Shown in pieces: positions 12,746 through 24,172 of a DNA stretch of 64,000 bases. Source of the DNA: Psilocybe azurescens (lineage: Eukaryota; Basidiomycota; Agaricomycetes; Agaricales; Agrocybaceae); NCBI GenBank assembly GCA_023853785.1, contig JAJIRX010000804.1:1-64000 (forward strand). Direction: 5' to 3'. Within the stretch, counting starts at the first letter, position 1. The number at the start of each line of letters is the position of its first letter. The notes below the pieces were generated by a model. It did not search any database and was not told the DNA's origin. It saw only the letters and a program-made list of their open reading frames with translations. The position numbers and the translations under genes were made by a program.

Positions 12746-12865
12746 CTACAACGATTGCTACTGAAAAGACGTGTGTTTTGAGATTATGATTTAGACCAAG
12801 ACAACGAGTTTACAAAATAGGCGCATGATTTGATTGACATGAGTCTCGGCACAAGTCATGTCGCT

Positions 12866-13011
12866 CAGGTCACATGATGTGATTGTTCGTGTTCGTAACT
12901 GGTTTTACTTCTCGCGGCGCCCGAAGTTGAACAATCTTCTACGCCCTCGCGCTCATTTTAATCGTTATCACATATTCCGCTTCTTCATCTTCTTCTCCTC
13001 CATCTGCTTTA
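12866..13011 (+). promoter_or_regulatory. Promoter block of Zn2Cys6 copy B
   Basis: Shares GGTCACATGA, CTTCTCGCGGCGCCCGAA and a pyrimidine-rich stretch before the ATG with the copy A upstream region (5780-5915). It contains the palindrome CGGCGCCCG at 12915. Confidence 0.6.
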
Positions 13012-14032
13012 ATGTCTTCGGAAATTATCAATCAAATTCACAAGAAGCTTTGTGTAATTACCATCGACCCGGAGGAATACAAGCGTGAATTAAAGCAGCT
13101 TTTTGAACAACTGGTGAGTATATAACCACGGTATCTACGTCAAAGCCAGTGATAACAGGTCTATTTACAGAGGAGGGCATATCGGCTGCACACCTCTGAA
13201 CATGGCAACTCCCGGAGCCGGACAGTGCTCTTTGGTTCGATGTCTACACGACCCTGACGCAAGGTATCAACAAGGGGCCGAACGGCAATGAAAGGCTCAA
13301 GCCTAGATATGAGCAAGTCCGGGCTTTAGTCTTAGCATTCGAGAAAGAAGAGGGGAAAGACAAACAGATGGGAGCAGATGAGCAAAGCAATCATTCGAAG
13401 GCGGCACCCGCGAGTGCTGAGTGGTAAGTTATCCGTCGTGGTCAGAAACTTATCTTATATCTGTACAGGAGACCAACATGACGGATCTATAGCTGAGGCA
13501 GCCGTCGCCGCTGCCGATGAAGTGCAGATAGAGGAAGCTGCCGCCCGCCCGCCGAAGAAGTGCAGACAGAACCGGCGACCGCTGTTATCCCAACAGCGGC
13601 CGCCGCCAACTCATCAAACCCTTCAAGGCATTCGAAGATCATGGTTGTGGAGATCCCGCCTAGAAAGGCGAAAGTAACGAGAAATCCTGTCCTCAGTGAT
13701 GAGGAGGAGGGTAATCTAAACAAGCGAAGAAACCGTCTGACAATGAAGAAAGGTAAAGGGAAGGAAGTATCGAGGGATGGAGAAAGGTAAAGGGAAGGAA
13801 GTATCGAGGATGGAGAGTGATGACGAGGAGGACTCAGAAGAAGTAGAAAGTAAGCATTTAATTTCCTCTAGTACAAAAACTAATATATTTGTAGATTCAA
13901 ACCAAAAGGACATTCGCAAGCGTACACGTCAAGTCCCGTCGGAAGAAGAGGCCGGCGCCCGTCTCGAAGCTCTCCAATGCTCGTCGACCGGCTCAAGAGC
14001 CACCCATTGCGTCGACATCCGCTGGCGGCCGC
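13012..14032 (+). pseudogene. Zn2Cys6 protein copy B, 5' part (split by retrotransposon)
   Basis: ATG at 13012. The first exon, MSSEIINQIHKKL...FEQL, is clearly paralogous to copy A and ends at the same GTGAGT donor. The second exon (about 13195-13425) has LWFDVYTTLTQGINKGPNG, again matching copy A. Downstream exons are Ala- and Ser-rich and basic. A 36-bp duplication at about 13748-13820 repeats AAAGGTAAAGGGAAGGAAG. The gene stops abruptly at the LTR junction (14032) and resumes at 25860. Frame changes are present near 13560. With the zinc cluster lying beyond the insertion, this half alone cannot make a DNA-binding protein. Confidence 0.65.
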
Positions 14033-15720
14033 TGTCATACACCAATTTTGATTGGATATGAGATTTATCTATAAGCTTAGAGCGTCTGTCTTGACTCCCC
14101 ATTGCATGCAGAAGCCAGGGTTATTATTTCGCATTTTTATCTGAAGCACATCCCTCAATATTCAACGTCAAAGCCCATTCACAGTCCACTTCAAGCTCCA
14201 TTCCAACTTTCAATCTCCACTTTAACCATTTGATCAGTTACATTCCCTATCAATGATTCAATCGTCTATCTATTTCGAACCTCAAGGCTATGCACAGATT
14301 ATTCTTGGACATCATTCCTATCCATTCTAGTACGCACAGCACTGCACAGCATCATATATCACCATCGTCATCAGCATTTGATCATCTACAACTATTGGTC
14401 CTTAACTGGATTCCACATATGCAGCAAATCTTTGTCTCACTCAGCAGTCTTGGTAATGGATGACTGAGCTGTGCCATGAATAGACTGGTTCTATTCATTA
14501 GCATGGTACTTGTTCGCTATTTTGGTTCCTTTTCTATTGACTGACACTTTCATATGATTGATCCTTCCTTCCTTTTGTCATTCTTGCTTATTGTACTTAC
14601 TCAGCTTCGCTTCTTTCTTACTCATCTCACTTCGCTTTTCATAATCCTGCTTATACTTCTTACTCATCCTATGTTACTTACTTACTCATCCTTCTATTTT
14701 TCACTCCTAAACTCCGTCAGCTTTCAATCTATTGTATGTAGTTGATAGATGGGACTACTGGGTGTTGTTCTACAGAATGATTGGTATAGTTTGGACGCTT
14801 GATCTCTTTTAAATATTTTTCTATGTTCTCTGGTATATAAACCATGTATTAGTATCGCTTGGAATACAAGGAAGTTACAAGCCCCAACTTTCTTCACAGC
14901 AAAGATTTCAAGTTATCAAGTACTCAGTCCAGCACTCCAAGCACGCATTCAATCAATCTCTATCAATATTCAGCACGAAATTCAACAATCACTCCAGTTA
15001 TTCAAGACGTTCATCAGAGGCTAGACTAGCCTATCCAACCACTCTCGCTCTCTCATCACAGAGAGTTTTGTCCAGTTCATTTCGATCCTACCATCCTCCA
15101 GACCCTTCATTCTTCCTCTACATCAAGATCCTCAACTCCCCATCGCTTCTATTGCTCCAGAATATTTTTATTCTGCAATCTTGGTCTTGTTGTCATCTTC
15201 ATCCATCGCCCTAGTCATCCCTCATTCACTTCACCGCTCTGTTTGATTTTTGGTTCAAGAACATCGCACAATCCTTCATCATCTATCACTCCAGGCCGCT
15301 CAAGTCATTATTCTATCAGCAGACTTTACTTCTAGCTTTGCAGACACTGCAGACTTGCTTGAAGCGCACTAGGATCAAGACTACATTCTCACTCCTGCCC
15401 CCGTATCAATCCCTACGATTTATCTAGTCATTTGGCCCCTCCACAGTCATCACACCTCATTCACACTGTTCTACCCCAATCAAGTCGGGTTGCTTCCTCC
15501 CAGTAAATACTCAAGGGCATTTTATATCCCCTCATCCATTCCTCCTCCTTCATACGTCCCTGCCCTCCTCAGACCACATACATCTACACAACCTAGTGGC
15601 AAAGCCAGCCCTCACTTTAACTCAACAGGGAGAGAGTCGTCTTATCTAGTCTAGACCATTCCTCTCTGGTTTGTGTTTTGGTTTTCGATTTATATATCAA
15701 ATCACACACTACGTAGTTCA
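14033..15720 (+). repeat. 5' LTR
   Basis: 1688 bp, TGTCATACAC...GTAGTTCA. A TATA-like GGTATATAAACC lies near 14831. It is nearly identical to 24173-25859. Confidence 0.95.
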
Positions 15721-15722
15721 TC

Positions 15723-15741
15723 TGGAGCCCACCGCGAGGGA
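15723..15741 (+). other. Probable primer-binding site
   Basis: TGGAGCCCACCGCGAG begins two bases after the LTR. Its complement fits a tRNA 3' end ending CCA, with a plausible acceptor stem and T-stem. The tRNA species was not identified. Confidence 0.5.
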
Positions 15742-15971
15742 GGGTTTCTCTAGGTTCATATCCAACACTTTATCAACTTGCCAGCCTTCAAATCGAATTC
15801 TATCACCTGTACTCCTTCCCCACATCCCTCTAGCACTCTCCACCATTCCATTTCCATTTTTTTAGCTTTTGTTTTAGGTTTTTTCTAGGTTCTTTCTAGG
15901 TTCTTTCTAGGCTCCCTTTAGGCTCTTTCTAGGCGACTGTATCTTGCTCTTGGTTCCGTTATTTTTCTACT

Positions 15972-17099
15972 ATGACCAATCCATCTGATTCTGCGACTCC
16001 TGCTCCTGTTTTAACTCCTGCTCCTCTTCCCACCATGGGTACAACAATTATTCAGCGCACTCCTGTCGATATGCCTGTCCCTACCGCAACTGGTGCTCCA
16101 AAGTTCTCTGGATCTTACACAGAGGTCAAGAATTTCTTAGACCAATGTGACCGTCTATTCCTTCAGTACAGTGTCACCACAGATGATGAGAAGGTCCGCT
16201 ACATGTATCTTTGCTGCAATCGTCAAAGCCGCGAAATTGTCGAAGGCCTTAGCGACTACCACACCAAGGAATGGAATGGACTCAAAGCCCAGATGCTAGC
16301 TATCTTTGATCATGATCGCAACACCCAGAAATTCACCCTCAGTGCTTTACGAGCTTATACCTTTCAACACTCTCAGCAGCCCCTCCGATCTCTTGATGAG
16401 TTCAGGGAATATCAAAGACAATACACTCGGATTGCTGGTTGGCTTCGCAATAACAACAAGATCTCTGGGGACGAATACAATCAATATTTCTGGCTTGGAA
16501 TCAGTCCGAATTTGCGCCCACAGCTGGAGGCCAAGCTTCTTATTCTTAACAGAGATGCAGATCCTTCAGTACCATTCCTAATGGCCGATGTTATTAAAGC
16601 TACAGAACTCATCTACAAACGCGATCGCTTTGACATGGGAGTCTTCGATAATCCTTCTGCCCAACCCTATGCATCACTCCTTCCATCTAACGACATCAAG
16701 GAAGAGAACTCCTCTTTGCTCGATGAAATCAAGCGCTACATCCAGGCCATTATTCCCAGCAATGGAGCCCACAATGTATCAGATGATCGTGCTGTTAGGC
16801 CACCGGAAGAGACTCGCAGAATATTCAAGGACCTGGAAAAGGAAGAGATCAAAGCGCATCAGGCTGACGAAGTGGAGAATCTTATCAAAGAGATGACCAA
16901 GCTCACCATTTCCGAACCCAACTATGCTGTCTATTATTTTCGAGCCGTAAAACTGGAACCTTCTCTGGCTGGAATGCTCGTCGCACCTGCTATCATGAAC
17001 GCAACTGTACCACAACAACCTAAGCAACCCTCTAGTTTTGCACCTCCTCCACCTCAGCAAACCCAATATATGCAGCGCCGCACGAACCTCTCTTGCTGA
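15972..17099 (+). CDS. Retrotransposon gag
   Basis: 375-residue open frame starting at the ATG after a 251-bp leader that contains a CTAGGTTCTTT repeat. It has a Pro-rich N-terminus, then a helical capsid-like core (KFSGSYTEVKNFLDQCD, then a WL...YFWLGI stretch) typical of Ty3 Gag. The frame closes at 17099, and the next frame (+1 relative) opens before it, overlapping by 62 bp. The nucleic-acid-binding CCHC knuckle lies in that next frame, so gag and pol are joined by frameshifting or by an indel near 17090. Confidence 0.85.
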   Translation: MTNPSDSATPAPVLTPAPLPTMGTTIIQRTPVDMPVPTATGAPKFSGSYTEVKNFLDQCDRLFLQYSVTTDDEKVRYMYLCCNRQSREIVEGLSDYHTKEWNGLKAQMLAIFDHDRNTQKFTLSALRAYTFQHSQQPLRSLDEFREYQRQYTRIAGWLRNNNKISGDEYNQYFWLGISPNLRPQLEAKLLILNRDADPSVPFLMADVIKATELIYKRDRFDMGVFDNPSAQPYASLLPSNDIKEENSSLLDEIKRYIQAIIPSNGAHNVSDDRAVRPPEETRRIFKDLEKEEIKAHQADEVENLIKEMTKLTISEPNYAVYYFRAVKLEPSLAGMLVAPAIMNATVPQQPKQPSSFAPPPPQQTQYMQRRTNLSC

Positions 17100-18825
17100 T
17101 ATGACTTGTTATGGATGTAATCAGCAAGGCCATGGCATGAACACTTGTCCAGGACTCGCAGATCTCGCTAGCAAGAAGGTCATCACTCGGGACAGCAGCA
17201 ACCGCATAGTCTTTGCAGACGGATCACATATCTTTCGTGTTATGGGAGAATCTATAATTCAGGCAGTACAACGTCAGCGCCCTGCTCCAGCACCTATAGC
17301 CACTTCGAACCTTGCCATTTGTGACCCCTACTACGTGGAAGAGAAGTACAATGCAAACATATTCGAGGAAGACGATGAGGATGATATTGGTTCCTATCTT
17401 GGCGACTCTGATTATATTCTTGCAGGTCCGAGTAACCGCATTGTCCCAGAAAGGAAAATTCGCACAGCCAGGAAGCAAGTTTTTGATGGTGTCATCGTTC
17501 CCGAGCCAGCCTACATCAAAGCCAAACGCCTTGAGGCCAAAGGGAAGATGAAGGAAAAGGAAAACACGGTTCCGTCCATTTCCATTTTGAAACGCCCCAC
17601 TGCACCTGAGAAACCGGAAATTCCTAACTCGTCCACTCCTGTCCTCATTAACCCTCCTGTTGCCCCTCCTGTCAATCAAACTGTCAATCAGCCTGTCACT
17701 GTCAAAGAAACTCCATCTGTCAAACAACCTATTGCACCACCTGTCATTAATCCTATTGTTCCGGCGTTACCCCAGACTTCTAGACCCCACGTTTCCTTTG
17801 ACCCTTCTGACGATGATCAAATCATGGAAGACGCCACCATTAAACCCAACAAGGATAAATCACCTGCCAAGCCACGTGTTCCTGCCCAAAAGCGGATTGC
17901 CGAAGTTTCACGTGGAGTTGATCCTATGGCCATAGCTCAGCGTTGCCTTAATCGGTCTGCAGATGTCACGCTTGGTGAACTCATGGGTGTTTCCAAAGAT
18001 GTCAAGAACTGTATTGGGTCCCTAATCAAGGCAAAAACTATTTCCGTGGAAGAATTCCGCTCCAAATTCGCTTCTTACGATCCCAATATCAATATCTATA
18101 CGGCCTTTACGAATATCGAACCTGAATTACCGCCTGACGCTGTTTATTTTGGACACCTTCTCCGGGCACATGCACCTCTTATTCGGATCAGCATGACCTG
18201 CAATGGCAAGCTTCTGGAAGGCCTCCTTGATTCAGGTGCTACGCAGAATATTATCAGTGAACGTGTATGGAAAGAAGTCGCGAATCTCCCTATGGACAAT
18301 AAGAAGACCATCACGATGTACGACATTCATGGTGGCCAATCTAGGATGCTTGGCTTCGTTGAACAGATCCCATTGAATGTAGGAAGTGTCCAAACTTGGG
18401 CTAATTGTTTTGTATCCGATAGGGTTAAATTCGATGTTCTGGTTGGACGACCCTGGACCCGTGACAACTTTGTTGATGTTTTGGAGCGACCTGAAGGGAC
18501 ATTCCTATCCTTTTATGACCCTGGAGATGAAACTCATGTTCGCAAATTCCTTGCCCTCCCTGACTCTCATCCAAACTCTATGGCGTTCATCACAGAAGAA
18601 ACCCCTTCCACCTCGTTTCTCGCCACTTATGGCATTGACGTTTTTAATGAGCACCCTGATCTGGAAGAAGGGGAAATTGCCGAAGACCTCAATTTGGAAG
18701 ACGGCGAAGAACTCGGCGATTTACAATATCCGGAAGAGACCCCCAGTCTACCCAGCCATCTATTCTCACACATCCTAATCCTGTCCACGACTCGTCCCAT
18801 GACTCATCCCCTGACGTTCCCATGA
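17038..18825 (+). CDS. Retrotransposon CCHC knuckle and aspartic protease
   Basis: Open frame continuing from gag. A CX2CX4HX4C zinc knuckle (CYGCNQQGHGMNTC) lies at 17107-17148. A long, Pro- and Val-rich linker follows. The retroviral-type protease has its catalytic motif LLDSGATQN (Asp codon 18229-18231), a downstream hydrophobic flap region and DVLVGRPW near the end. After the protease the sequence becomes acidic and the frame closes at 18825. It is +1 relative to gag with no obvious slippery heptamer that I could identify. Confidence 0.85.
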   Translation: MHLLHLSKPNICSAARTSLADMTCYGCNQQGHGMNTCPGLADLASKKVITRDSSNRIVFADGSHIFRVMGESIIQAVQRQRPAPAPIATSNLAICDPYYVEEKYNANIFEEDDEDDIGSYLGDSDYILAGPSNRIVPERKIRTARKQVFDGVIVPEPAYIKAKRLEAKGKMKEKENTVPSISILKRPTAPEKPEIPNSSTPVLINPPVAPPVNQTVNQPVTVKETPSVKQPIAPPVINPIVPALPQTSRPHVSFDPSDDDQIMEDATIKPNKDKSPAKPRVPAQKRIAEVSRGVDPMAIAQRCLNRSADVTLGELMGVSKDVKNCIGSLIKAKTISVEEFRSKFASYDPNINIYTAFTNIEPELPPDAVYFGHLLRAHAPLIRISMTCNGKLLEGLLDSGATQNIISERVWKEVANLPMDNKKTITMYDIHGGQSRMLGFVEQIPLNVGSVQTWANCFVSDRVKFDVLVGRPWTRDNFVDVLERPEGTFLSFYDPGDETHVRKFLALPDSHPNSMAFITEETPSTSFLATYGIDVFNEHPDLEEGEIAEDLNLEDGEELGDLQYPEETPSLPSHLFSHILILSTTRPMTHPLTFP

Positions 18826-20945
18826 CCTCTGACTCAGAAAACGCCACCGACTTCTATGACTCGCATGACTCACTTGCGGTACCTTCACATGATTCACACG
18901 AAACGCTATCCCCGCCAGATTCAGGGAATCCCATGATGCTTCGCAGAACAATGAAACCGCCCAAGAAGGAAATGACGTCAATCCCTGGACGCGCACCCCA
19001 ATTGAACATGATTGGCCAGGACTCACAGAAGCTGATCGTGGATGGAGATCGCCCTGGCCTGAACCCACGTATGTCCGCACACATGATGATACTGAATACT
19101 CAGCCGAAGATCACTACTCGGAGCCGAGCGAACAACAAGAAGACGAAGAAGACCTGGACGAGCCTCCTCCCTTACAATCCCCAAATGGATATATTAATCA
19201 CCAAACGACATTCTATTCCCTAATGCTCACATTACCGCCACAGGACTTGACGACGGTCGCCGTTTTGAAGACTGGACTCTCAGGGACACCACTCGACGAG
19301 CCTGCATCAATGAAACTTATACATTCGAACGAGGGACGGCTTTTGTGCATTTTATTTATGGTAACATGGACAACTCTCCTGCCTCATATAACGCCAGTCC
19401 CGCCTCCCCTGAAATCATTCATGCTCCTGCAGACCCAACATCCCCCTCATCGTCACTTCCACTGAGGAGCCAATGGGTCAAAGATTCTCAACGCCTGCAG
19501 CCTCTGCTCCCTCCCCTCCTATCTCGATTTCCGTCACAACTCAAACAACGACCACCACCGACTCTGCCGACGCGAATTAGTCTGGACGCGTCCGAAAACG
19601 ACCAGCAGATAGAAGAGTTGGGTGTGCGTCAGTCAATCAATTCGCCTGCTATCACAGAGGAATTCTCGCTCTTACGCACTCCAAGTCCGAGACTGTCCTA
19701 CTTCCCCACCGATTCCCTCAACGATGTGGAGGATCGACAGATCGGGAATGCTGTCCCTTTGCCTGTGGCACATGCACTTCCTCTACGGATGACGTCAACA
19801 TCTTGGACGTTATGGAGGTTGTTCGTGTCCTTCTTCTTAATCTGGGCCGTGTTGAAGAAGATTTCTCGGCGACAGCTGTTTTGAACGACCGTGGAGAATC
19901 GCTTCATCCTCAGGACGAAGATAGTGATATGGAATCTCCAAGTTTTCACACAGAAGAGCTTATTCTCGACACTAGCAATGTGGATTCTCCGGCAGATCCA
20001 GACAACTCTGAGGACGACTCTTACCATGGAATGGGTGTGTATTGACTGCATGGGTTAGTTAATTGTTTTTCCATATCGTTCTTTTTGGTTTACATCACGG
20101 ACACTTATGTACATTATTCTCTCGACCGAAATGTCATTAAACTAACGTTTATTTATTCTCCATGTTTTTTCTTAACGTTCCCTTTGTATATATAGTTGGT
20201 TTCATCGACCGAAACGTCGCTAAACTAACGTTTATTTATTCATCAACTTCTTTTTATTTTATCACTGTTTTATTTTCATTCTGACTCCCTACTCTTCTCG
20301 TTCATTTATCTCATCGCTTCCATTGTCCAGTTTCTTTCATGTCTTTTGTTTTACACTTTCAACTTCTTTTTCCTTCTCCATCCGCTTTATCTTTTTCCTC
20401 TTCCGTTTCTTCCCCTCTGCAGTTCAAGTCCATCCATTGCTCAAGTCCATGGAAGAAAATTGCTATCCCTCTCGTCTCAACCCACTTTTGCTATCAGATC
20501 AGAATTACATTGGTCACACGCAGGACCTCCTCCTCATCAACAGCTTCCCTCACATATCCTCTGTTTGCTTGCGGTTAAAGAGTTCGTTGATGGTATTACT
20601 GGAAACGGAATCCATAATATCATCGCTGGCTCGATATGTCGAGAGTGTCACCTTTCCCACTAATGCGGAAAGACGAAATCTATCTGTGTCTATCATCAAC
20701 CTCGATACCTGAATCCTCAGCTTACTTTCAAAGAATGGGTGGATCCTCCGAACAACAGCCACACAGCAAACCACAGCCAAAGATAATCGGAATGTCCGAT
20801 TATTCAAATCATCCTTATCCGTACATATATTCCTTCCCGCTTCCATATCTACCTTTATCTCTGAAATCCCATCATCCATTTCCTACACCAGCGTACAAAC
20901 GAGTGGATCGCAAAGTTAAACCTATCAACAAAGTCACTCCGGCGT
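18826..20945 (+). other. Linker between protease and RT, with non-coding gap
   Basis: Acidic, Pro/Ser-rich coding in shifting frames to a stop at about 20044, then about 300 bp that is closed in the frames checked, with a TATATATAG stretch at about 20188. A direct repeat CGACCGAAAYGTC...TAAACTAACGTTTATTTATTC occurs at about 20123 and 20207. Coding resembling the N-terminal side of RT resumes from about 20450. The gap suggests a split pol or an internal promoter. Confidence 0.5.
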
Positions 20946-23900
20946 ATGCCAAAGTTACTCGACGTATTCCCGTCGACCCTCCTATCACTTCCTTTACTGC
21001 CTACCCGTCCTTCAGACTTCACCTATACCGCAAAATTAACACCTGAACGTATTCAATCCATGAAAATCAACACCAACCAATTCCTATGGCCCGAAGAAGA
21101 AAAACTTTTTCTCCACATCCTTCAGCTCAATGAACGTTCCTTAGCCTTTCACCAATCAGAACGTGGCACATTTTCTGAAGACTATTTTTCCCCTTATATT
21201 CTACCCGTCGAAGATCATGAACCATGGGTTGTACGCAATATTCCTATTCCTCCAGGCCTTCAAGAAGACGTCACAAAGCTCTTACGTGAAAAAGTTGCAG
21301 CCGGTGTGTACGAACCAAGTCAAGCTCCTTATCGATCACCTATTTTCTGGGTCAAGAAGAAAGCGACTGGTGCTATCCGTCTTGTCCATGACCTTCAACT
21401 CCTCAACTCCATTTCTTATCGTGATGCTGGTGTACCTCCTGTTCTTGATGACTTCGTTGTTCCTTTCGCTGGTCATTCCATCTACACAGTCTTTGACTTA
21501 TATTGGGGATATGACGCGTAAAATTCATCCAGACAGTCGTGATCTTACCACCTTCCAGTCACCTATTGGTCCATTACGACTCACCTCTATGCCTATGGGA
21601 TATACCAATGCAGTCGCTGAATTTCAAGCCTGTACCACCTTCATTCTACGCGATGAAATTCCTCATGTTGCCAACGTCTTCATCGATGATGTACCTATCA
21701 AAGGCCCTCTACGCAGTACCTGGACGCCTCAGGAAATCCAGAAACCATTCCAGAAAATCCAGGGATCCGACGCTTTGTCTGGGAACATGCTCAGGACGTT
21801 CACCGAATCATGCATCGTATGGGATGTGCCGGAGCCACGCTTTTCTGGGTCTAAAACTCAGCTCAGCTCAGCCTGGAAGTACTTATTCTTGGACAAAAAT
21901 GTACACCAGAAGGTCGCCTGCCTGACGATTCCAAAGTCGAGAAGATCATCAATTGGCCTAGACCCAAGAATATTCGTGATGTCCGTGCTTTTCTAGGACT
22001 TTGCGGAACAGTCCGCGTTTGGATCAAGAATTATTCCACACTCATCCGACCTCTCACCGAACTCTATCGCAAGGACGAACCTTTTATTTGGACTGATATC
22101 CGAGAACTTGCTTTCCTAACACTCAAAGAAATTGTTATTGATCCCCTATTCTCCGCTCCATTGATTATACTTCTGAACTCCCAGTTATCCTTTCTGTCGA
22201 CACTTCTCAAATTGCCGTTGGATTTATTTTATCTCAAATTGCCCCTTCTGGACGTCGTCATCCTGCTCGCTATGGTTCCATACCCATGAATCCCGAGAAG
22301 CTCGTTATAGTCAACCCAAGTTGGAGCTCTATGGTCTTTTCCGTGCTCTACGTCACTACCGTTTGCATCTTATTGGAGTCAAGAATCTTCACGTTGAAGT
22401 AGACGCCAAATACATCAAAGGCATGCTTAACGAACCTGACCTTCAACCTAACGCTTCTATGAACCGCTGGATCCAAGGCATTCTACTCTTCGACTTCACT
22501 CTCATTCATGTTAAAGCAGGCAGTCATCGTGGACCTGACGGTCTTTCCCGACGAGAGCCTACTGAAGACGAACTCAATGAGCCACAAGAAGAAGATGATT
22601 GGCTTGACGATATTGCTCTCTTAACCACCTATGCCCTTTTTCCTGTTTTCTTTAGACGTCCCGCTTCACTTCCTTCTTATCATCCTTCCTCACTTCCTTC
22701 ATTTATTTCGACCGCGAATCATCAAGACGAAAGCCTTCACAAAATTTATCAATTCCTTCAAGACCAAATTATGCCTACCTTCAACACCATTCAAGCTCAA
22801 CGACGATTCCTCGCACGTGCCTCTCAATTTTATCTCAAGGACAACCTCATGTATAAACGACGATTTGGACGCTCCCCACTCCGAGTCATTCTTGATGCCA
22901 ACAAACGCCTACTAGTATTAACTCAAGCACATGAAGAACTAGGTCACCGTGGTCTATATGGAGTCTTTGGAGTTATACGCCTTCGCTTTACTGGCCTTTC
23001 ATGTTCCAGGATATTAAACATCACCTCGCTACCTGCCACCAATGTCAAGTTCGATCCACCAAGAAGTCTGAAGTCCCCATTTCCATTTCAGCCACACCTT
23101 CCATCTTCACTGTCATCAACGCCGATGTTCTCTTCATGCCTAGATCTGGTAAATTCCGATACATGGTTATAGCACGAGACGATCTATCACGTGCACCGGA
23201 AGGACGCGCTCTCAAGACCATCAAGTCTAAAGAGATGGCTAACTTTTTCTGGGAAGAGATTATATGTCGCTACGGAGCCATAGGACAAGTTCAAACAGAT
23301 AACGGATCTGAAGTCGCTGGAGCTTTTGCATATCTCATGGAGAAGTATGGCATCCCTCATGTTCACATCTCGCCTTACAATTCCAAAGCCAATGGATCAG
23401 TCGAACGAGGACATATTGACTTCAGGGAATCTATCCTCAAAGCCTGTGGAGACCGACCTCAAGACTGGCCACTGTACGTTCATCATACTATCTTTGCCGA
23501 TAAATGTATCACTCGACGATCTACTGGACATTCCCTTTCTACGTCATGCATGGCCTTCATCCTGTTCTTCCCTTTGACCTTATGGAAGCGACCTTTCTAG
23601 TTGATGGCTTCACTAGTGGAATGACGTCCGAAGATTTGCTGGCCCAACGAATCCGACAACTTATGAAGCGAGATGAAGACCTAGCTAATATTGCTGAAGT
23701 CCTGCGACAATCCCGTCTGCAATCAAAGGCTGTATTTGAACAACGCTTTGGCGCATCGTGATTCGCCAGACAGCATTTCAGCCTGGAACTCTAGTCCTTG
23801 TCCGCAACACTCGTGTCGTAGAAAGAGATGAATCGCAAACACAAGCCCAGATATCTTGGTCCTTATGAGGTTATTCGACAAACTCGTGGTGGTTCTTATG

Positions 23901-24106
23901 TGCTAAAGGAACTTGACGGTACCCCAATGGTTCAAGGCGTTGCTGCATTCCGACTTCTACGCTACTTCCCTCGAGATGGATCAGTCATTCCTAGAGCTGA
24001 ACTGGACGATATAGTGGAAAATCTTGAATACGCTCAGAACAACAATGAAGATATGGACGATACCTTGACGACGATCAGTAAATTGTTTGCCCGAGACCTA
24101 AAGTAA
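20946..24106 (+). pseudogene. Retrotransposon pol: RT, RNase H, integrase (frame-broken)
   Basis: RT starts with WVVRNIPIPPGL and YRSPIFWVKKK; the catalytic FIDD motif is at about 21679-21690. RNase H with EVDAKYIKGML and GPDGLSRR follows (22320-22560). Integrase has the zinc-finger HEELGH (22930) and CHQCQ (23036), then catalytic D in NADVLF (about 23119), D in QTDNGSE (about 23297) and E in GSVERGH (about 23402). A C-terminal GPY-type module, YLGPYEV, is at about 23856. Frame breaks occur near 21517, 21720, 22980 and 23580, so no single full-length Pol is read. All catalytic residues that I checked are present. Confidence 0.85.
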
Positions 24107-24172
24107 CCTCCTCTTCATTTCCGCATGTTGCCTATCAACCGAGGACGGTTCTTTTCTCAAGTTTTGGGTGGA

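Noticed and set aside
1..14032. TET/JBP dioxygenase gene, known to accompany KDZ elements in mushrooms
   Set aside because: No HxD...H dioxygenase pattern was seen in the coding pieces of this region.
17038..17100. Programmed gag-pol frameshift signal
   Set aside because: The frames overlap, but I could not identify a slippery site or pseudoknot, and single-base indels are common in this window.
20123..20240. Possible hammerhead ribozyme (CGAAAC plus GTC) in the retrotransposon repeat
   Set aside because: The other essential core, CTGATGA, is absent on the expected side of both copies, so only half the motif is present.
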